A stretch of DNA of 64,000 nt from Roseibium sediminis (lineage in GTDB: Bacteria; Pseudomonadota; Alphaproteobacteria; Rhizobiales; Stappiaceae). The notes under the pieces were generated by a model. That model saw only the letters and a program-made list of their open reading frames with translations, made no database searches and was not told where the DNA came from. Where the stretch lies: assembly GCF_008711325.1 (NCBI RefSeq), contig NZ_VXDB01000015.1:1-64000 (forward strand), written 5' to 3'. The position numbers and the translations under genes are program-made. This document shows positions 53,130-62,981 of this stretch, piece by piece (position 1 is the stretch's first letter; each line of letters begins with the position of its first letter).

Positions 53130-53486
53130 ATGGTGCGCACGCTCAATGTTCTCTTCGTTCTTGCCGTCGTCATAGGCGCGGCGACTGTTTACGACATGAA
53201 GCTGGCCGCCAAGAAATCGGCCAATCGGGTTTCGCAGCTGCAGGCGGAAATCGAGTCCGAACGCAATGCCATTCGTCACCTGCGGGCGCGCTGGAGCGAA
53301 CTGAATCAGCCGGACCGACTGCAGGATCTCGTTGAGCGATACAACGGTTATCTGGAGCTCGAGCCGATGGATGTGAAGCAGATTGTCGTTCCTGAAGACC
53401 TGCCTGCACGTCCCGTCTTGCTGGAACCGATCCGGTCTCCAGATCCCATGGGCGGCTATGCCGCCACTTCCACAGTGGTCCAGTGA
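53130..53486 (+). CDS. ftsL: Cell division protein FtsL
   Basis: FtsL is a small bitopic division protein that works with FtsB and FtsQ. The 118-residue protein has a short cytoplasmic start, one membrane helix (about 6-20), and a coiled-coil/leucine-zipper-like periplasmic segment (VSQLQAEIESERNAIRHLRA). Recognition rests partly on its place between rsmH and ftsI, as the family is divergent. The next gene starts seven bases after its stop. Confidence 0.85.
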   Translation: MVRTLNVLFVLAVVIGAATVYDMKLAAKKSANRVSQLQAEIESERNAIRHLRARWSELNQPDRLQDLVERYNGYLELEPMDVKQIVVPEDLPARPVLLEPIRSPDPMGGYAATSTVVQ

Positions 53487-53493
53487 GGGTGTC

Positions 53494-55209
53494 ATGACTG
53501 TAATGGATGAACACACCTCCTTCCTGCAAATCCGGCGACCGGCACACAGCAGCCACGTGGTTGGCTCGGTTTCGTCAAGTCAGGTCAAATCCCGTGTCTT
53601 CCTGGCCATGGCAGCTTTTGCGGCTGTTTATGTGATGATGGGTGCGCGGCTGGTGCATCTGGCCCAGATGGATGAAGCGCCGTCTTCCGCCTGGATTTCC
53701 GCGCAGGATACGATTGCGGCTAGTCGTCCCGATCTTCTGGACCGCAATGGCGAGATCCTCGCTACAGACATCAAGACCGCATCCCTTTACGCGGAACCGC
53801 GCCGCATCATCGATATCGATGAAGCCTATGAGGGCATCACCGGCATTCTGCCCGAGCTGAATACGCCGATCATCCGTCGCCGTCTGGAAAGCAAGGCCGG
53901 GTTCGTCTGGCTGAAGCGGGAGCTGAGCCCTGCGCAGGCGGATGCCATCCATAATCTCGGCATTCCGGGCATCGGCTTCTTGTCCGAGAACCAGAGATTT
54001 TATCCCGGCGGCCCGACCGCAGGACATATTGTCGGCTCCGTGAACATTGACAATCAGGGCCTTGCCGGTGTCGAGAAATACGTCGACAGCCAATGGCTTG
54101 CCGATCTCCAGTCGATTGGTTTCACCGCTGGCAAGCCGATGGAGCCTGTCAGTCTTGCGGTTGATCTGCGCGTCCAGCATGTGGTGCGCGATGAGCTGTC
54201 CAAGGCGATGGAACGTTACCGGGCAATTGCTGCTGTCGGGATCGTGCTGGATGCAAAGACCGGCGAGGTCGTCGCTATGTCTTCGCTGCCGGATTATGAT
54301 CCGAACGATCGTTCGCAGGCGCTGGAAAAAGACCGTCTGAACCGGGCAACCGGCGGTGTCTTCGAGATGGGGTCGGTCTTCAAGGCCTTCACCACGGCGA
54401 TGGCGCTTGATTCCGGCCGGGTGTCTGTCAACGACAGCTTCGATGCGACGCGCCCGATCCGGGCTGCAGGGCGCACGATCTCCGACTTCCACGGCAAGAA
54501 CCGCATTCTCTCGGTCCCTGAAATCTTCATCTACTCGTCCAACATCGGAACGGCAAAGATGATGCTGGCAACCGGCGTTGCCCAGCAGCAGGAGTTCATG
54601 GAACGGATCGGCCTGACCAAGCGTCTGGAAACCGAGCTGCCTGAAAATGCGACGCCGTTGCTGCCGCCGAAATGGAACGATCTGGCGGCGATGACCATTT
54701 CCTTCGGGCACGGGATCTCCGTAACGCCCATGCAGACCGCCGTTGCCGCTGCCGCTATGGTGAATGGTGGCAAGCTCATCCCGCCGACCTTCTTCCCGCG
54801 CAGCCAGGAAGAGGCAGACGGACTGGCAAAGCAGGTCATTTCGCCGAAGGTCAGTAAGGTGATGCGTTACCTGTTCCGCCTGAACGTCCTGTCTGGCTCG
54901 GGCAAACGCGCCGAAGTCTCTGGATATGTGGTTGGCGGCAAGACCGGCACGGCGGAAAAGATTGAAAATGGCCGCTATGTGAGCAACAAACGCCGCAATA
55001 CGTTCCTGTCGGCCTTCCCGATGAATGATCCGCGTTATGTGGTTCTTGTTGTCATTGATGAGCCGAAGCCGGAGCGGGAAGGCATCGGCGCCACGGCAGG
55101 TTTGAATGCGGCTCCCACAGTCGGGGCAATCATTCGTCGCGCGGCACCAATGTTGGGCGTATTGCCACGCTTTGGTGAGGGAGAAGATACAATCGAAATA
55201 TCCTATTAA
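53494..55209 (+). CDS. ftsI: Peptidoglycan D,D-transpeptidase FtsI (PBP3)
   Basis: FtsI is the septal transpeptidase. The 571-residue protein has one membrane helix (about 33-53), an N-terminal dimerisation domain with the segment RPDLLDRNGEILATD, and the penicillin-binding domain. The SXXK motif has Ser294 and Lys297 (SVFK), SXN is Ser348-Asn350 (SSN), and KTGT begins at Lys483. ATG 53494 is chosen from the family start and a nearby purine-rich GTGAGGGTG. murE follows after 83 bp, the largest gap within this cluster. Confidence 0.95.
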   Translation: MTVMDEHTSFLQIRRPAHSSHVVGSVSSSQVKSRVFLAMAAFAAVYVMMGARLVHLAQMDEAPSSAWISAQDTIAASRPDLLDRNGEILATDIKTASLYAEPRRIIDIDEAYEGITGILPELNTPIIRRRLESKAGFVWLKRELSPAQADAIHNLGIPGIGFLSENQRFYPGGPTAGHIVGSVNIDNQGLAGVEKYVDSQWLADLQSIGFTAGKPMEPVSLAVDLRVQHVVRDELSKAMERYRAIAAVGIVLDAKTGEVVAMSSLPDYDPNDRSQALEKDRLNRATGGVFEMGSVFKAFTTAMALDSGRVSVNDSFDATRPIRAAGRTISDFHGKNRILSVPEIFIYSSNIGTAKMMLATGVAQQQEFMERIGLTKRLETELPENATPLLPPKWNDLAAMTISFGHGISVTPMQTAVAAAAMVNGGKLIPPTFFPRSQEEADGLAKQVISPKVSKVMRYLFRLNVLSGSGKRAEVSGYVVGGKTGTAEKIENGRYVSNKRRNTFLSAFPMNDPRYVVLVVIDEPKPEREGIGATAGLNAAPTVGAIIRRAAPMLGVLPRFGEGEDTIEISY

Positions 55210-55292
55210 GGTGGCAAAGGGATTCGACGGGGTCGCAGCCGGTATTCGGGTCCTTGAGCCTAGACGACGCACAAACCGAATGATCGGATGCC

Positions 55293-56762
55293 ATGCACCT
55301 TTCACATCTTGCTGCCGGACTGACTGTCCCGGCTGGCGCCAATGATGTCAGCATTACCGGGCTGACTGCCGATAGCCGTGCCGTAGAGCCGGGTTTCCTT
55401 TTTGCCGCCCTGAAGGGCACTCATGTCGATGGGGCTGATTTTGCCGCCAAGGCCGTGGCGTCTGGCGCATCGGCCATCTTGTGTGCTCCCGAAAGTGTCG
55501 AGCGGCTTTCTTCCCAATTGCCCGCAGGTATTTCCATCCTGTCCAGCGAGGAGCCGCGCCGGGACTTTGCTCTCATGGCTGCGCGCTTCTATGGGCGTCA
55601 ACCGGATATCATGGTCGCCGTGACCGGAACGGCGGGCAAGACATCGGTTGCCCATTTCGCGCGCCAGATCTTTCAGGCGGCAGGCCACGCCGCTGCAAGC
55701 CTTGGAACGCTTGGTACGGTAACCGCAGATGGCCAAAGCTATGGTGGCCTGACCACACCTGATCCCGTATCCCTTCACGCGGAACTTGCCCGTCTGTCTC
55801 GCAGTGGTGTTACCCATGCTGCGCTTGAGGCATCCAGCCATGGTCTGGATCAGCACCGTCTGGATGGCGTACGGATTGCGGCTGCAGGGTTCACTAACCT
55901 TGGCCGCGATCACATGGATTATCATCCAACGGTCGAGGACTATCTTCAGGCCAAGCTTCGTCTTTTCCAGAACTTGCTGCCCTCTGGATCACCGGTGGTG
56001 GTAGACCCGGCTGAGGCTTATGCCGATCGGGTGATCGAGGTCGCAAAAAGCCGTTCGCTGCCCGTCTATTCCGTTGGAGAGCAGGGGGCCGGGCTTCGCC
56101 TCAAGTCGCTGCGCGCCTCAGCCTCCGGTCAGGAGCTGGAACTTGAGGCGGATGGCGAAACGCATACTGTGACATTGCCGCTCATCGGCCGCTTTCAGGT
56201 CTCCAATGCACTGATTGCCGCCGGCCTTTGCATTTGTGCCGGAGTAGAAGCTGAAACGGCGATCCGTGCGCTTGAACGTCTGAAGGGCGCTCCGGGCCGC
56301 CTTGAATTCATCGGTCGCTCCAAATCCGGCGGGGCTGTCTATGTTGACTACGCCCACAAGCCGGAAGCTCTCGACAATGCGCTTGCAGCCCTTCGCCCCT
56401 TTGCGACCGGAAAGCTGTCCGTGGTCATCGGGGCCGGTGGCGACCGGGATCCGGGCAAACGGGAAATCATGGGGCGGGTCTCCGCAGAGCGCGCGGATCT
56501 GGTGATCGTGACCGATGACAATCCGCGAACGGAAGACCCGGCAACCATTCGCAAGGCGGTGTTGCGCGGGGCGCCCGATGCGCTGGAAATTGGTGATCGA
56601 CTTGAGGCCATTCGCGAAGGGGTTCGGCGGCTGAAGTCCGGGGATATTCTGTGCGTTGCCGGGAAAGGTCACGAAACCGGCCAGATTGTAGGCAAGACCG
56701 TTCTTCCATTTTCGGATCACGAAGCCGTGGCCGAAGCACTTTCATTGGGGGATGCGGAATGA
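55293..56762 (+). CDS. murE: UDP-N-acetylmuramoyl-tripeptide synthetase (meso-diaminopimelate ligase)
   Basis: MurE adds meso-diaminopimelate to UDP-MurNAc-L-Ala-D-Glu with ATP. The 489-residue protein has VTGTAGKTSVAHFAR (about residue 109) as the ATP-binding loop, LEASSHGLDQHRLDGV (about 177), and DYAHKPEALDNALAAL (about 350). The DNPR motif (TDDNPRTEDP, about 410) is that of meso-DAP-using enzymes. Its stop overlaps murF by four bases. Confidence 0.95.
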   Translation: MHLSHLAAGLTVPAGANDVSITGLTADSRAVEPGFLFAALKGTHVDGADFAAKAVASGASAILCAPESVERLSSQLPAGISILSSEEPRRDFALMAARFYGRQPDIMVAVTGTAGKTSVAHFARQIFQAAGHAAASLGTLGTVTADGQSYGGLTTPDPVSLHAELARLSRSGVTHAALEASSHGLDQHRLDGVRIAAAGFTNLGRDHMDYHPTVEDYLQAKLRLFQNLLPSGSPVVVDPAEAYADRVIEVAKSRSLPVYSVGEQGAGLRLKSLRASASGQELELEADGETHTVTLPLIGRFQVSNALIAAGLCICAGVEAETAIRALERLKGAPGRLEFIGRSKSGGAVYVDYAHKPEALDNALAALRPFATGKLSVVIGAGGDRDPGKREIMGRVSAERADLVIVTDDNPRTEDPATIRKAVLRGAPDALEIGDRLEAIREGVRRLKSGDILCVAGKGHETGQIVGKTVLPFSDHEAVAEALSLGDAE

Positions 56763-58189
56763 GCGCACCATTGTGGACCCGAGAGGATTTTGTCGCGGGC
56801 GCTGGTGGCACGCCAAGGGGTGACCTTGGTGCGGAAATCACGGGAATTTCGATCGATACGCGGACGATCACCGAAGGGGAAACCTTCTTTGCCATCAAGG
56901 GAGATCGGTTCGACGGACATGATTTCGTCGGCATGGCTCTTGAGAAGGGCGCGTCTGTCGCGGTCATTTCCGTCGATAAATATGACGGATTGCCAAAGGG
57001 CGGTCGCTATCTGGTTGTCGATGATCCGTTGAAGGCGATGGAACGTCTGGCCGTTGCGTCGCGGGCGCGCAGCAATGCGCGGATTGTCGCCGTCACCGGC
57101 TCCGTGGGCAAGACGGGCACGAAAGAAGCTCTACGGCTGACACTTGGCGCTTCGGGAAAAGTGCATGCCTCGGTCGCATCGTTCAACAACCACTGGGGCG
57201 TTCCGCTGACGCTCGCGCGCATGCCAGCAGACGTTGACTACGGCGTTTTTGAAATCGGCATGAGCGCACCGAACGAAATCACACCGCTGGTCAAGATGGT
57301 CCGCCCTCATGTTGCGATCATCACCACGGTTCAGGCCGTGCATCTGGAATTCTTTGAATCCGTTGAGCACATAGCCAAGGCCAAGGCGGAAATCTTCAAG
57401 GGGCTGGAACCTGGCGGTGTTGCCATCCTCAACCGGGACAACAATCAGTTCGATCTTTTAATGTTCCTCGCGAAGGCCGAGAACATCAACGAGATCAGGA
57501 CGTTCGGCGAAACGCAGAACGCAGATTCCTTTACCGAATCCATTCGTCCGCAAGCGGGTAGCTCAGCCGTTCGGGCCCGTATTCTGGGCGAGGAAATTTC
57601 CTACACGATCGGTGCTGGCGGCAGGCATCATGTGCAGAACAGCCTTGCGGTTCTGACAGCCGTTGTTGAACTGGGCGCCAGCCTGTCCCAGGCTGGGAAG
57701 GCTCTGGCGACCATGCATGCACCCAAAGGGCGCGGGGAGATCACGGTCCTGCATCTGGGCGAGGGAACGGCAGAACTTCTCGACGAGAGCTACAACGCAA
57801 ATCCGGCTTCCATGCGGGCAGCGCTTTCCGTTCTGGGCGAAGCGCAAGTTGTTCCGCCCGGACGCCGGATCGCCGTGCTGGGGGACATGCGGGAGCTGGG
57901 CGAGGATTCCGATCGGCTACACGCAGAGCTTGCCGATCCGCTGCTTGCTTCAAATGCGGATGCGGTTTTCTGTGCCGGGCCGCATATGCGCAAGCTCTGG
58001 GAGAGGGTTCCGCAACGGCTTCGGGTGATGTATGCGGAGCAGGCGGCTGATCTGGAGGATCGGTTGCTCCAGGAAGTCAAGCCGGGTGACGTGATCATGA
58101 TCAAGGGTTCCCTTGGAACCAAAATGGGTCCGCTGGTTGACGCTTTGAAAACGCAATACCCACCGAAAGATGACAGCGCGGCGGGTTGA
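56759..58189 (+). CDS. murF: UDP-N-acetylmuramoyl-tripeptide-D-alanyl-D-alanine ligase
   Basis: MurF adds D-Ala-D-Ala to complete the UDP-MurNAc pentapeptide. The 476-residue protein has VTGSVGKTGTKEALRLTL (about residue 110) as the ATP loop, ASFNNHWGVPLTLARMP (about 141), IGMSAPNEI, and LDESYNANPASMRAAL (about 341). The start ATG 56759 lies inside the murE stop (ATGA). mraY follows nine bases after the stop. Confidence 0.95.
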   Translation: MSAPLWTREDFVAGAGGTPRGDLGAEITGISIDTRTITEGETFFAIKGDRFDGHDFVGMALEKGASVAVISVDKYDGLPKGGRYLVVDDPLKAMERLAVASRARSNARIVAVTGSVGKTGTKEALRLTLGASGKVHASVASFNNHWGVPLTLARMPADVDYGVFEIGMSAPNEITPLVKMVRPHVAIITTVQAVHLEFFESVEHIAKAKAEIFKGLEPGGVAILNRDNNQFDLLMFLAKAENINEIRTFGETQNADSFTESIRPQAGSSAVRARILGEEISYTIGAGGRHHVQNSLAVLTAVVELGASLSQAGKALATMHAPKGRGEITVLHLGEGTAELLDESYNANPASMRAALSVLGEAQVVPPGRRIAVLGDMRELGEDSDRLHAELADPLLASNADAVFCAGPHMRKLWERVPQRLRVMYAEQAADLEDRLLQEVKPGDVIMIKGSLGTKMGPLVDALKTQYPPKDDSAAG

Positions 58190-58198
58190 GGACGGACG

Positions 58199-59284
58199 AT
58201 GTTTTATTATCTTGGCGAATTCGCCAACCAAGTTTCGGCCCTGAACGTATTCCGGTACATCACGTTCCGGACAGGCGCCTCGATCATGACAGCGCTCATC
58301 TTTGTGTTTCTGTTTGGCCCGAAGATCATTTCCAGCCTGCGCGTGCGTCAGGGCCATGGCCAGCCGATCCGCGAAGATGGTCCCCAGGGTCACCTTCTGA
58401 CAAAGAAGGGCACACCCACAATGGGCGGGTTGATGATCCTGTCCGGGGCGCTCGTCGCAGCGCTCCTGTGGGCCGATCTCAGCAACCCGTATGTCTGGGT
58501 GGTGATCGGGGTCACGCTCGGCTTTGGTCTGATCGGGTTCTATGACGACTACCTGAAGGTGACGAAGGCATCGCACAAAGGCTTCGGCAGCAAGGCCCGC
58601 CTTGGTCTTGAGTTCCTGATTGCCGGCCTGGCCGCTTATGCAGTGACTGTTCTTGACAATGCACCGTTCTCGACGTCCATCGCCTTTCCGTTTCTCAAGG
58701 ATCTGACGCTCAATCTCGGACTGTTCTTCATTCCTTTTGCAGCCTTCGTGATGGTTGGTGCCGGGAATGCGGTGAACCTGACCGATGGCCTCGATGGTCT
58801 GGCTATTGTCCCGGTGATGATCGCCTGTGCTTCCTTCGGCCTGATTGCCTATTTGTCCGGTAACGCCGTCTTTGCCGAATATCTTCAGATCCACCATGTG
58901 CCGGGAACCGGCGAACTGGCCGTCATCGCCGGTGCTGTTATGGGGGCAGGTCTCGGATTTCTCTGGTTCAACGCTCCTCCGGCCGCAATTTTCATGGGGG
59001 ACACCGGTTCTCTTGCCCTTGGTGGCATGATCGGAGCGATTGCGGTTGCTACCAAGCACGAGATTGTTCTGGCCATCATTGGCGGTCTGTTCGTGCTCGA
59101 AGCGGTGTCTGTGATCGTGCAGGTCCTGTCGTTCAAGCTCACCGGCAAGCGTGTTTTCCGCATGGCGCCGATCCATCACCATTTCGAGTATCATGGCTGG
59201 ACGGAATCCCAGATCGTGATCCGGTTCTGGATCATTGCCGTGGTTCTGGCGCTTGTTGGCCTTGCCACCTTGAAGCTGAGGTAA
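58199..59284 (+). CDS. mraY: Phospho-N-acetylmuramoyl-pentapeptide-transferase
   Basis: MraY is an inner-membrane enzyme with about ten helices that makes lipid I from undecaprenyl phosphate and UDP-MurNAc-pentapeptide. The 361-residue protein has [18 protein letters not shown] (about 63), [11 protein letters not shown] (with the DD pair), [14 protein letters not shown] (about 190) and [15 protein letters not shown] (about 321). murD begins four bases after the stop. Confidence 0.95.
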   Translation: MFYYLGEFANQVSALNVFRYITFRTGASIMTALIFVFLFGPKIISSLRVRQGHGQPIREDGPQGHLLTKKGTPTMGGLMILSGALVAALLWADLSNPYVWVVIGVTLGFGLIGFYDDYLKVTKASHKGFGSKARLGLEFLIAGLAAYAVTVLDNAPFSTSIAFPFLKDLTLNLGLFFIPFAAFVMVGAGNAVNLTDGLDGLAIVPVMIACASFGLIAYLSGNAVFAEYLQIHHVPGTGELAVIAGAVMGAGLGFLWFNAPPAAIFMGDTGSLALGGMIGAIAVATKHEIVLAIIGGLFVLEAVSVIVQVLSFKLTGKRVFRMAPIHHHFEYHGWTESQIVIRFWIIAVVLALVGLATLKLR

Positions 59285-59288
59285 CCGC

Positions 59289-60689
59289 ATGATCCCGATC
59301 ACCTCATTTGCCGGGAAACACGTTGCCCTTTTCGGCCTCGGGGCGTCCGGTCTTTCGACCGCAAAGGCGCTTGTCGACGGAGGATGTCAGGTCACTTGCT
59401 GGGATGATGCATTGGCGCGCGTGGTTGCTGCCAAGACCAAGAAGCTTGAGGTCGAAGACCTGAACACAGCTGACTGGTCGCGCTTTGATGCACTGATATT
59501 GGCTCCCGGCGTGCCGTTGACGCATCCCGTGCCGCACTGGACCGTGGACAAGGCCCGCGACGCAGGCATCGAGGTGATCGGCGATGTGGAGCTGTTCTTT
59601 CGTGAACGGCGGAAGGTCTGCCCGGATGCGCCTGTCATTGCCATCACGGGAACCAATGGCAAGTCCACCACAACAGCGCTGATTGCCCATCTCTTGAAAG
59701 CTGCTGGCAAGGACACCCAGATGGGCGGCAATATCGGAACGCCCTTGCTGGAGCTGGAGCCGTTTCATTCCGAACGCCATTACGTCATTGAGTGTTCGTC
59801 CTATCAGATAGATCTGGCGCCGACCCTCGATCCCACCATCGGCATCCACATGAACCTGTCGCCGGATCATCTCGACCGGCATGGCACGATGGACCACTAT
59901 GCTGCGATCAAGGAACGGCTGGTCGCGGGTGCAAAGATTGCCATCGTCGGGGTTGATGACCGCATGTCGACGATGATTGTCGACCGTCTTGAGCTGGCCA
60001 GAAAGCCTGTCTGCAGGATTTCCGGTGCGTTCGAAATTCCCGACGGGGTCTATGCCCATAACGGCAAACTCTATGAGGCCTATGACGGGACGCAGAAGCA
60101 GGTCGCTGTCCTGACCGGGATCGACAGTTTGCGCGGTGATCACAACGGCCAGAATGCGGCTGCTGCTTTTGCAGCCCTGACGGTTCTCAACATAGACCGG
60201 GACAAGGTCGTGGAAGGGCTGAAATCCTTCCCCGGCCTGCATCACCGCATGGAAGTGGTCGGTCGGTCCGGTCGCATTCTTTTCGTCAATGATTCAAAGG
60301 CGACCAATGCGGATGCGGCTGCTCGTGCGCTTGCAAGTTTCGACCGAATCTACTGGATCGCCGGTGGCAAGCCCAAGGAGGGCGGGATCGCCTCTCTCGA
60401 TCAATACTGGCCGCGGATCGCGAAAGCCTATCTGATCGGCGAAGCGGCAGAACAATTCGGCCAGACGCTGAAAGGTCATGTTGTCTATACAATGTCCGGC
60501 ACAATGGACAAGGCAGTGGCGCAGGCAACCTCTGATGCGCGCGCCGATGCTGCAAACGAGATTGCTGTTCTGTTGTCGCCTGCATGTGCGTCATTTGACC
60601 AGTATGGGAACTTCGAGCTTCGGGGTGCGGCGTTTGCCGAAGCTGTTCGAAAACTGTTGAACGGGAACGAGGGGCAGGAGGTCGCCTGA
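59289..60689 (+). CDS. murD: UDP-N-acetylmuramoylalanine-D-glutamate ligase
   Basis: MurD adds D-glutamate to UDP-MurNAc-L-Ala. The 466-residue protein has FGLGASGLSTAKALVD at the N-terminus, ITGTNGKSTTTALIAHLL (about residue 119) as the ATP loop, CSSYQIDLAP, NLSPDHLDRHGTMDHYAAIK (about 190-215) and VNDSKATNADAAARAL (about 335). The stop shares a base with ftsW (TGATG). Confidence 0.95.
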   Translation: MIPITSFAGKHVALFGLGASGLSTAKALVDGGCQVTCWDDALARVVAAKTKKLEVEDLNTADWSRFDALILAPGVPLTHPVPHWTVDKARDAGIEVIGDVELFFRERRKVCPDAPVIAITGTNGKSTTTALIAHLLKAAGKDTQMGGNIGTPLLELEPFHSERHYVIECSSYQIDLAPTLDPTIGIHMNLSPDHLDRHGTMDHYAAIKERLVAGAKIAIVGVDDRMSTMIVDRLELARKPVCRISGAFEIPDGVYAHNGKLYEAYDGTQKQVAVLTGIDSLRGDHNGQNAAAAFAALTVLNIDRDKVVEGLKSFPGLHHRMEVVGRSGRILFVNDSKATNADAAARALASFDRIYWIAGGKPKEGGIASLDQYWPRIAKAYLIGEAAEQFGQTLKGHVVYTMSGTMDKAVAQATSDARADAANEIAVLLSPACASFDQYGNFELRGAAFAEAVRKLLNGNEGQEVA

Positions 60690-61846
60690 TGGTCAGCCGC
60701 GCCGATCGCAGCCGCTTTGCTGAATGGTTCTGGACAGTCGACCACTATTTGCTGGCGGCCTTCGGAATCCTTCTCATGAGCGGCGTGGTCTTTTCCTTTG
60801 CGGCAAGCCCCCCCGTGGCGGAACGGATCGGCCTGGAGCCGTTCTATTTCGTCAAGCGACAGGCGCTGTTCCTGATCCCGTCCATCATCATCATCATTGG
60901 AGCCTCGCTCCTCTCGCCGCGGCTGATCCGCCGCGCCGCACTGGTCACCTTCATTGTTGCCATCGTGTTGCTTGTTGCGACGCTGTTCTTCGGTTTTGAA
61001 ACGAAGGGTGCGCGGCGCTGGATCTATATCGCCGGCTTCTCGGTTCAGCCGTCGGAGTTCCTCAAGCCAGCCTTCATCATTCTGGTGGCCTTCCTTCTGT
61101 CCGAAAGCGGGCGCAGGCGGGAAGTTCCCGGCGTTCTCTTCGCTTTTCTGCTGTTTGCCATCTGTGCCGCGCTTTTGATTGCCCAGCCCGACTTCGGGCA
61201 GACGATGCTGCTCGGGACGACCTGGGCGGCGCTGTTCTTCCTCAACGGGATTTCGTGGGTGCTGATCATAGCGCTTGGTCTTGTCGGCGTGTTGGGGCTT
61301 GTTGCCGCCTATGTCTTCCTTCCGCACGTGACAGAGCGCGTCGACCGGTTCCTTGATCCGCACTCCGGCGACACGTTTCAGGTCGATACCGCAATGGACG
61401 CGTTTCTGGCCGGAGGCTGGTTCGGACGAGGGCCGGGCGAAGGGACTGTGAAACGTATCCTTCCAGATAGCCATGCTGACTTCGTCTTCGCGGTGATCGG
61501 AGAAGAATTCGGCGCCATTGCCTGCATCCTGTTGCTCTGTGTCTTTGCCTTCATCGTCGTGCGCGGTCTTCGCCATGCCAGTCGGGAGCAGGATGCCTTT
61601 GCGCGGCTGGCCACGGCAGGTCTCACGGTTCTGTTCGGCCTTCAGGCCTCGATCAATCTGGCCGTGAACCTCAACCTCATTCCGCCCAAGGGCATGACGC
61701 TTCCTTTCGTCTCCTATGGCGGAACGTCCATCATCTCGACGGCCATGCTGGCCGGGGCCTTGCTTGCCCTGACCCGATCCAGGCCGCGTCCCACCCGAAG
61801 CGAAGTCGTAACGGTTTCCCGTCTGTCTCCATCCAGTCTCATGTGA
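60689..61846 (+). CDS. ftsW: Lipid II polymerase FtsW (SEDS family)
   Basis: FtsW is the septal peptidoglycan glycosyltransferase that works with FtsI. The 385-residue protein has about ten membrane helices, with GARRWIYIAGFSVQPSEFLK (about residue 108) as the conserved SEDS loop, LIAQPDFGQTML, and the later GPGEGTVKRILPDSHADFVF and NLIPPKGMTLPFVSYGGTS. It overlaps murD by one base; murG starts 16 bp on. Confidence 0.95.
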   Translation: MVSRADRSRFAEWFWTVDHYLLAAFGILLMSGVVFSFAASPPVAERIGLEPFYFVKRQALFLIPSIIIIIGASLLSPRLIRRAALVTFIVAIVLLVATLFFGFETKGARRWIYIAGFSVQPSEFLKPAFIILVAFLLSESGRRREVPGVLFAFLLFAICAALLIAQPDFGQTMLLGTTWAALFFLNGISWVLIIALGLVGVLGLVAAYVFLPHVTERVDRFLDPHSGDTFQVDTAMDAFLAGGWFGRGPGEGTVKRILPDSHADFVFAVIGEEFGAIACILLLCVFAFIVVRGLRHASREQDAFARLATAGLTVLFGLQASINLAVNLNLIPPKGMTLPFVSYGGTSIISTAMLAGALLALTRSRPRPTRSEVVTVSRLSPSSLM

Positions 61847-61862
61847 GGACCCCAGTCCCCCG

Positions 61863-62981
61863 ATGACAAAACACATTCTACTCACAGCGGGCGGGACCGG
61901 TGGTCACCTGTTTCCCGCACAGGCTCTGGCAAGCGAGCTTGGGCGCCGTGGTCATGTGGTTGAACTTGCCACCGACGAGCGGGCGGACAAATACGGATCC
62001 GAGTTTCCCGCTCGCAAGACGCACATTATTGAATCTGCCACAGTGCGTGGCCGCTCTCCGGTCGCCCTATTGAAAACCGCTGTCAGCCTGGTGAAAGGAA
62101 CCCTGCAGGCACGCGCAGTGATCAAGGCCTTCAAGCCCGATATCGTTGTCGGATTTGGTGGGTATCCGACGTTTCCGCCGATGTTTGCTGCCCGCATGAC
62201 CGGCACACCGTCCATTCTGCATGAGGCGAATGGTGTGATGGGGCGGGCCAACAAGATGCTGGCAAAAGGCGCAACAGCCATTGCAACAAGCATCCCGCTG
62301 AGCAATTCCGATCCCGCCTTTTCTGCCAAGATCACCGAAACCGGCAACCCGGTTCGTGATGCGGTCATTGAAGCGTCCGGCAAAGCTTACATTTCGCCGC
62401 AAGATGGCGGACCGATCCACCTGCTAGTCTTCGGCGGATCACAAGGCGCACGCTTTTTCTCCGATCTTCTGCCGCAAGCCATTGCGCTTCTGCCAGAAGA
62501 TGTTCGTTCGCGGTTTCAAATTGTTCAGCAGTGCCGTCCGGAAGATCTGGATCGGGTGAGCGCGGCCTACAAGGCCATGGGGCTGGACGCTGACCTCGCG
62601 GCCTTTTTCACGGATATGCCGGCGCGCATTGCGGCGTCGCACCTTGTCATTTGCCGATCCGGTGCAGGCACGGTGAGCGAACTGGCCGTTCTCGGACGAC
62701 CGTCCATCCTCGTGCCGCTTCCCGGATCGCTGGATCAGGATCAGGCGGCAAATGCGAAGCTTCTTGAGAATGTTGGCGCCGGGTGGCCCATCCGTCAGTC
62801 AGACCTGACGGCGGAGAGATTGGCACAGGAACTTTCCAGATTCGCGGCGGAGCCGGGTCTTTTGGCGCGGGCCGCGCAAAACGCACTATCAGTCGGAAAA
62901 CCCGACGCAGTCAAAAGATTGGCGGACTTGGTCGAGACAGTCGCTACCAACGCCAAGGGAAATAAGGGAGACGGCGCATGA
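61863..62981 (+). CDS. murG: UDP-GlcNAc:lipid I N-acetylglucosaminyltransferase
   Basis: MurG adds GlcNAc to lipid I, making lipid II at the inner face of the membrane. The 372-residue GT-B enzyme has [17 protein letters not shown] (about 6-22), [31 protein letters not shown], and [13 protein letters not shown] (about 191), with the [11 protein letters not shown] and [13 protein letters not shown] nucleotide-binding parts near the C-terminus. The stop overlaps murC by four bases. Confidence 0.95.
   Translation: MTKHILLTAGGTGGHLFPAQALASELGRRGHVVELATDERADKYGSEFPARKTHIIESATVRGRSPVALLKTAVSLVKGTLQARAVIKAFKPDIVVGFGGYPTFPPMFAARMTGTPSILHEANGVMGRANKMLAKGATAIATSIPLSNSDPAFSAKITETGNPVRDAVIEASGKAYISPQDGGPIHLLVFGGSQGARFFSDLLPQAIALLPEDVRSRFQIVQQCRPEDLDRVSAAYKAMGLDADLAAFFTDMPARIAASHLVICRSGAGTVSELAVLGRPSILVPLPGSLDQDQAANAKLLENVGAGWPIRQSDLTAERLAQELSRFAAEPGLLARAAQNALSVGKPDAVKRLADLVETVATNAKGNKGDGA

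Noticed and set aside
53575-55305. Minus-strand ORF opposite ftsI
   Set aside because: It is a shadow of ftsI, which has all its active-site motifs on the plus strand.
57950-61885. Two long minus-strand ORFs opposite mraY and ftsW
   Set aside because: Both are histidine- or glutamine-rich antisense translations of membrane proteins, a known artefact.
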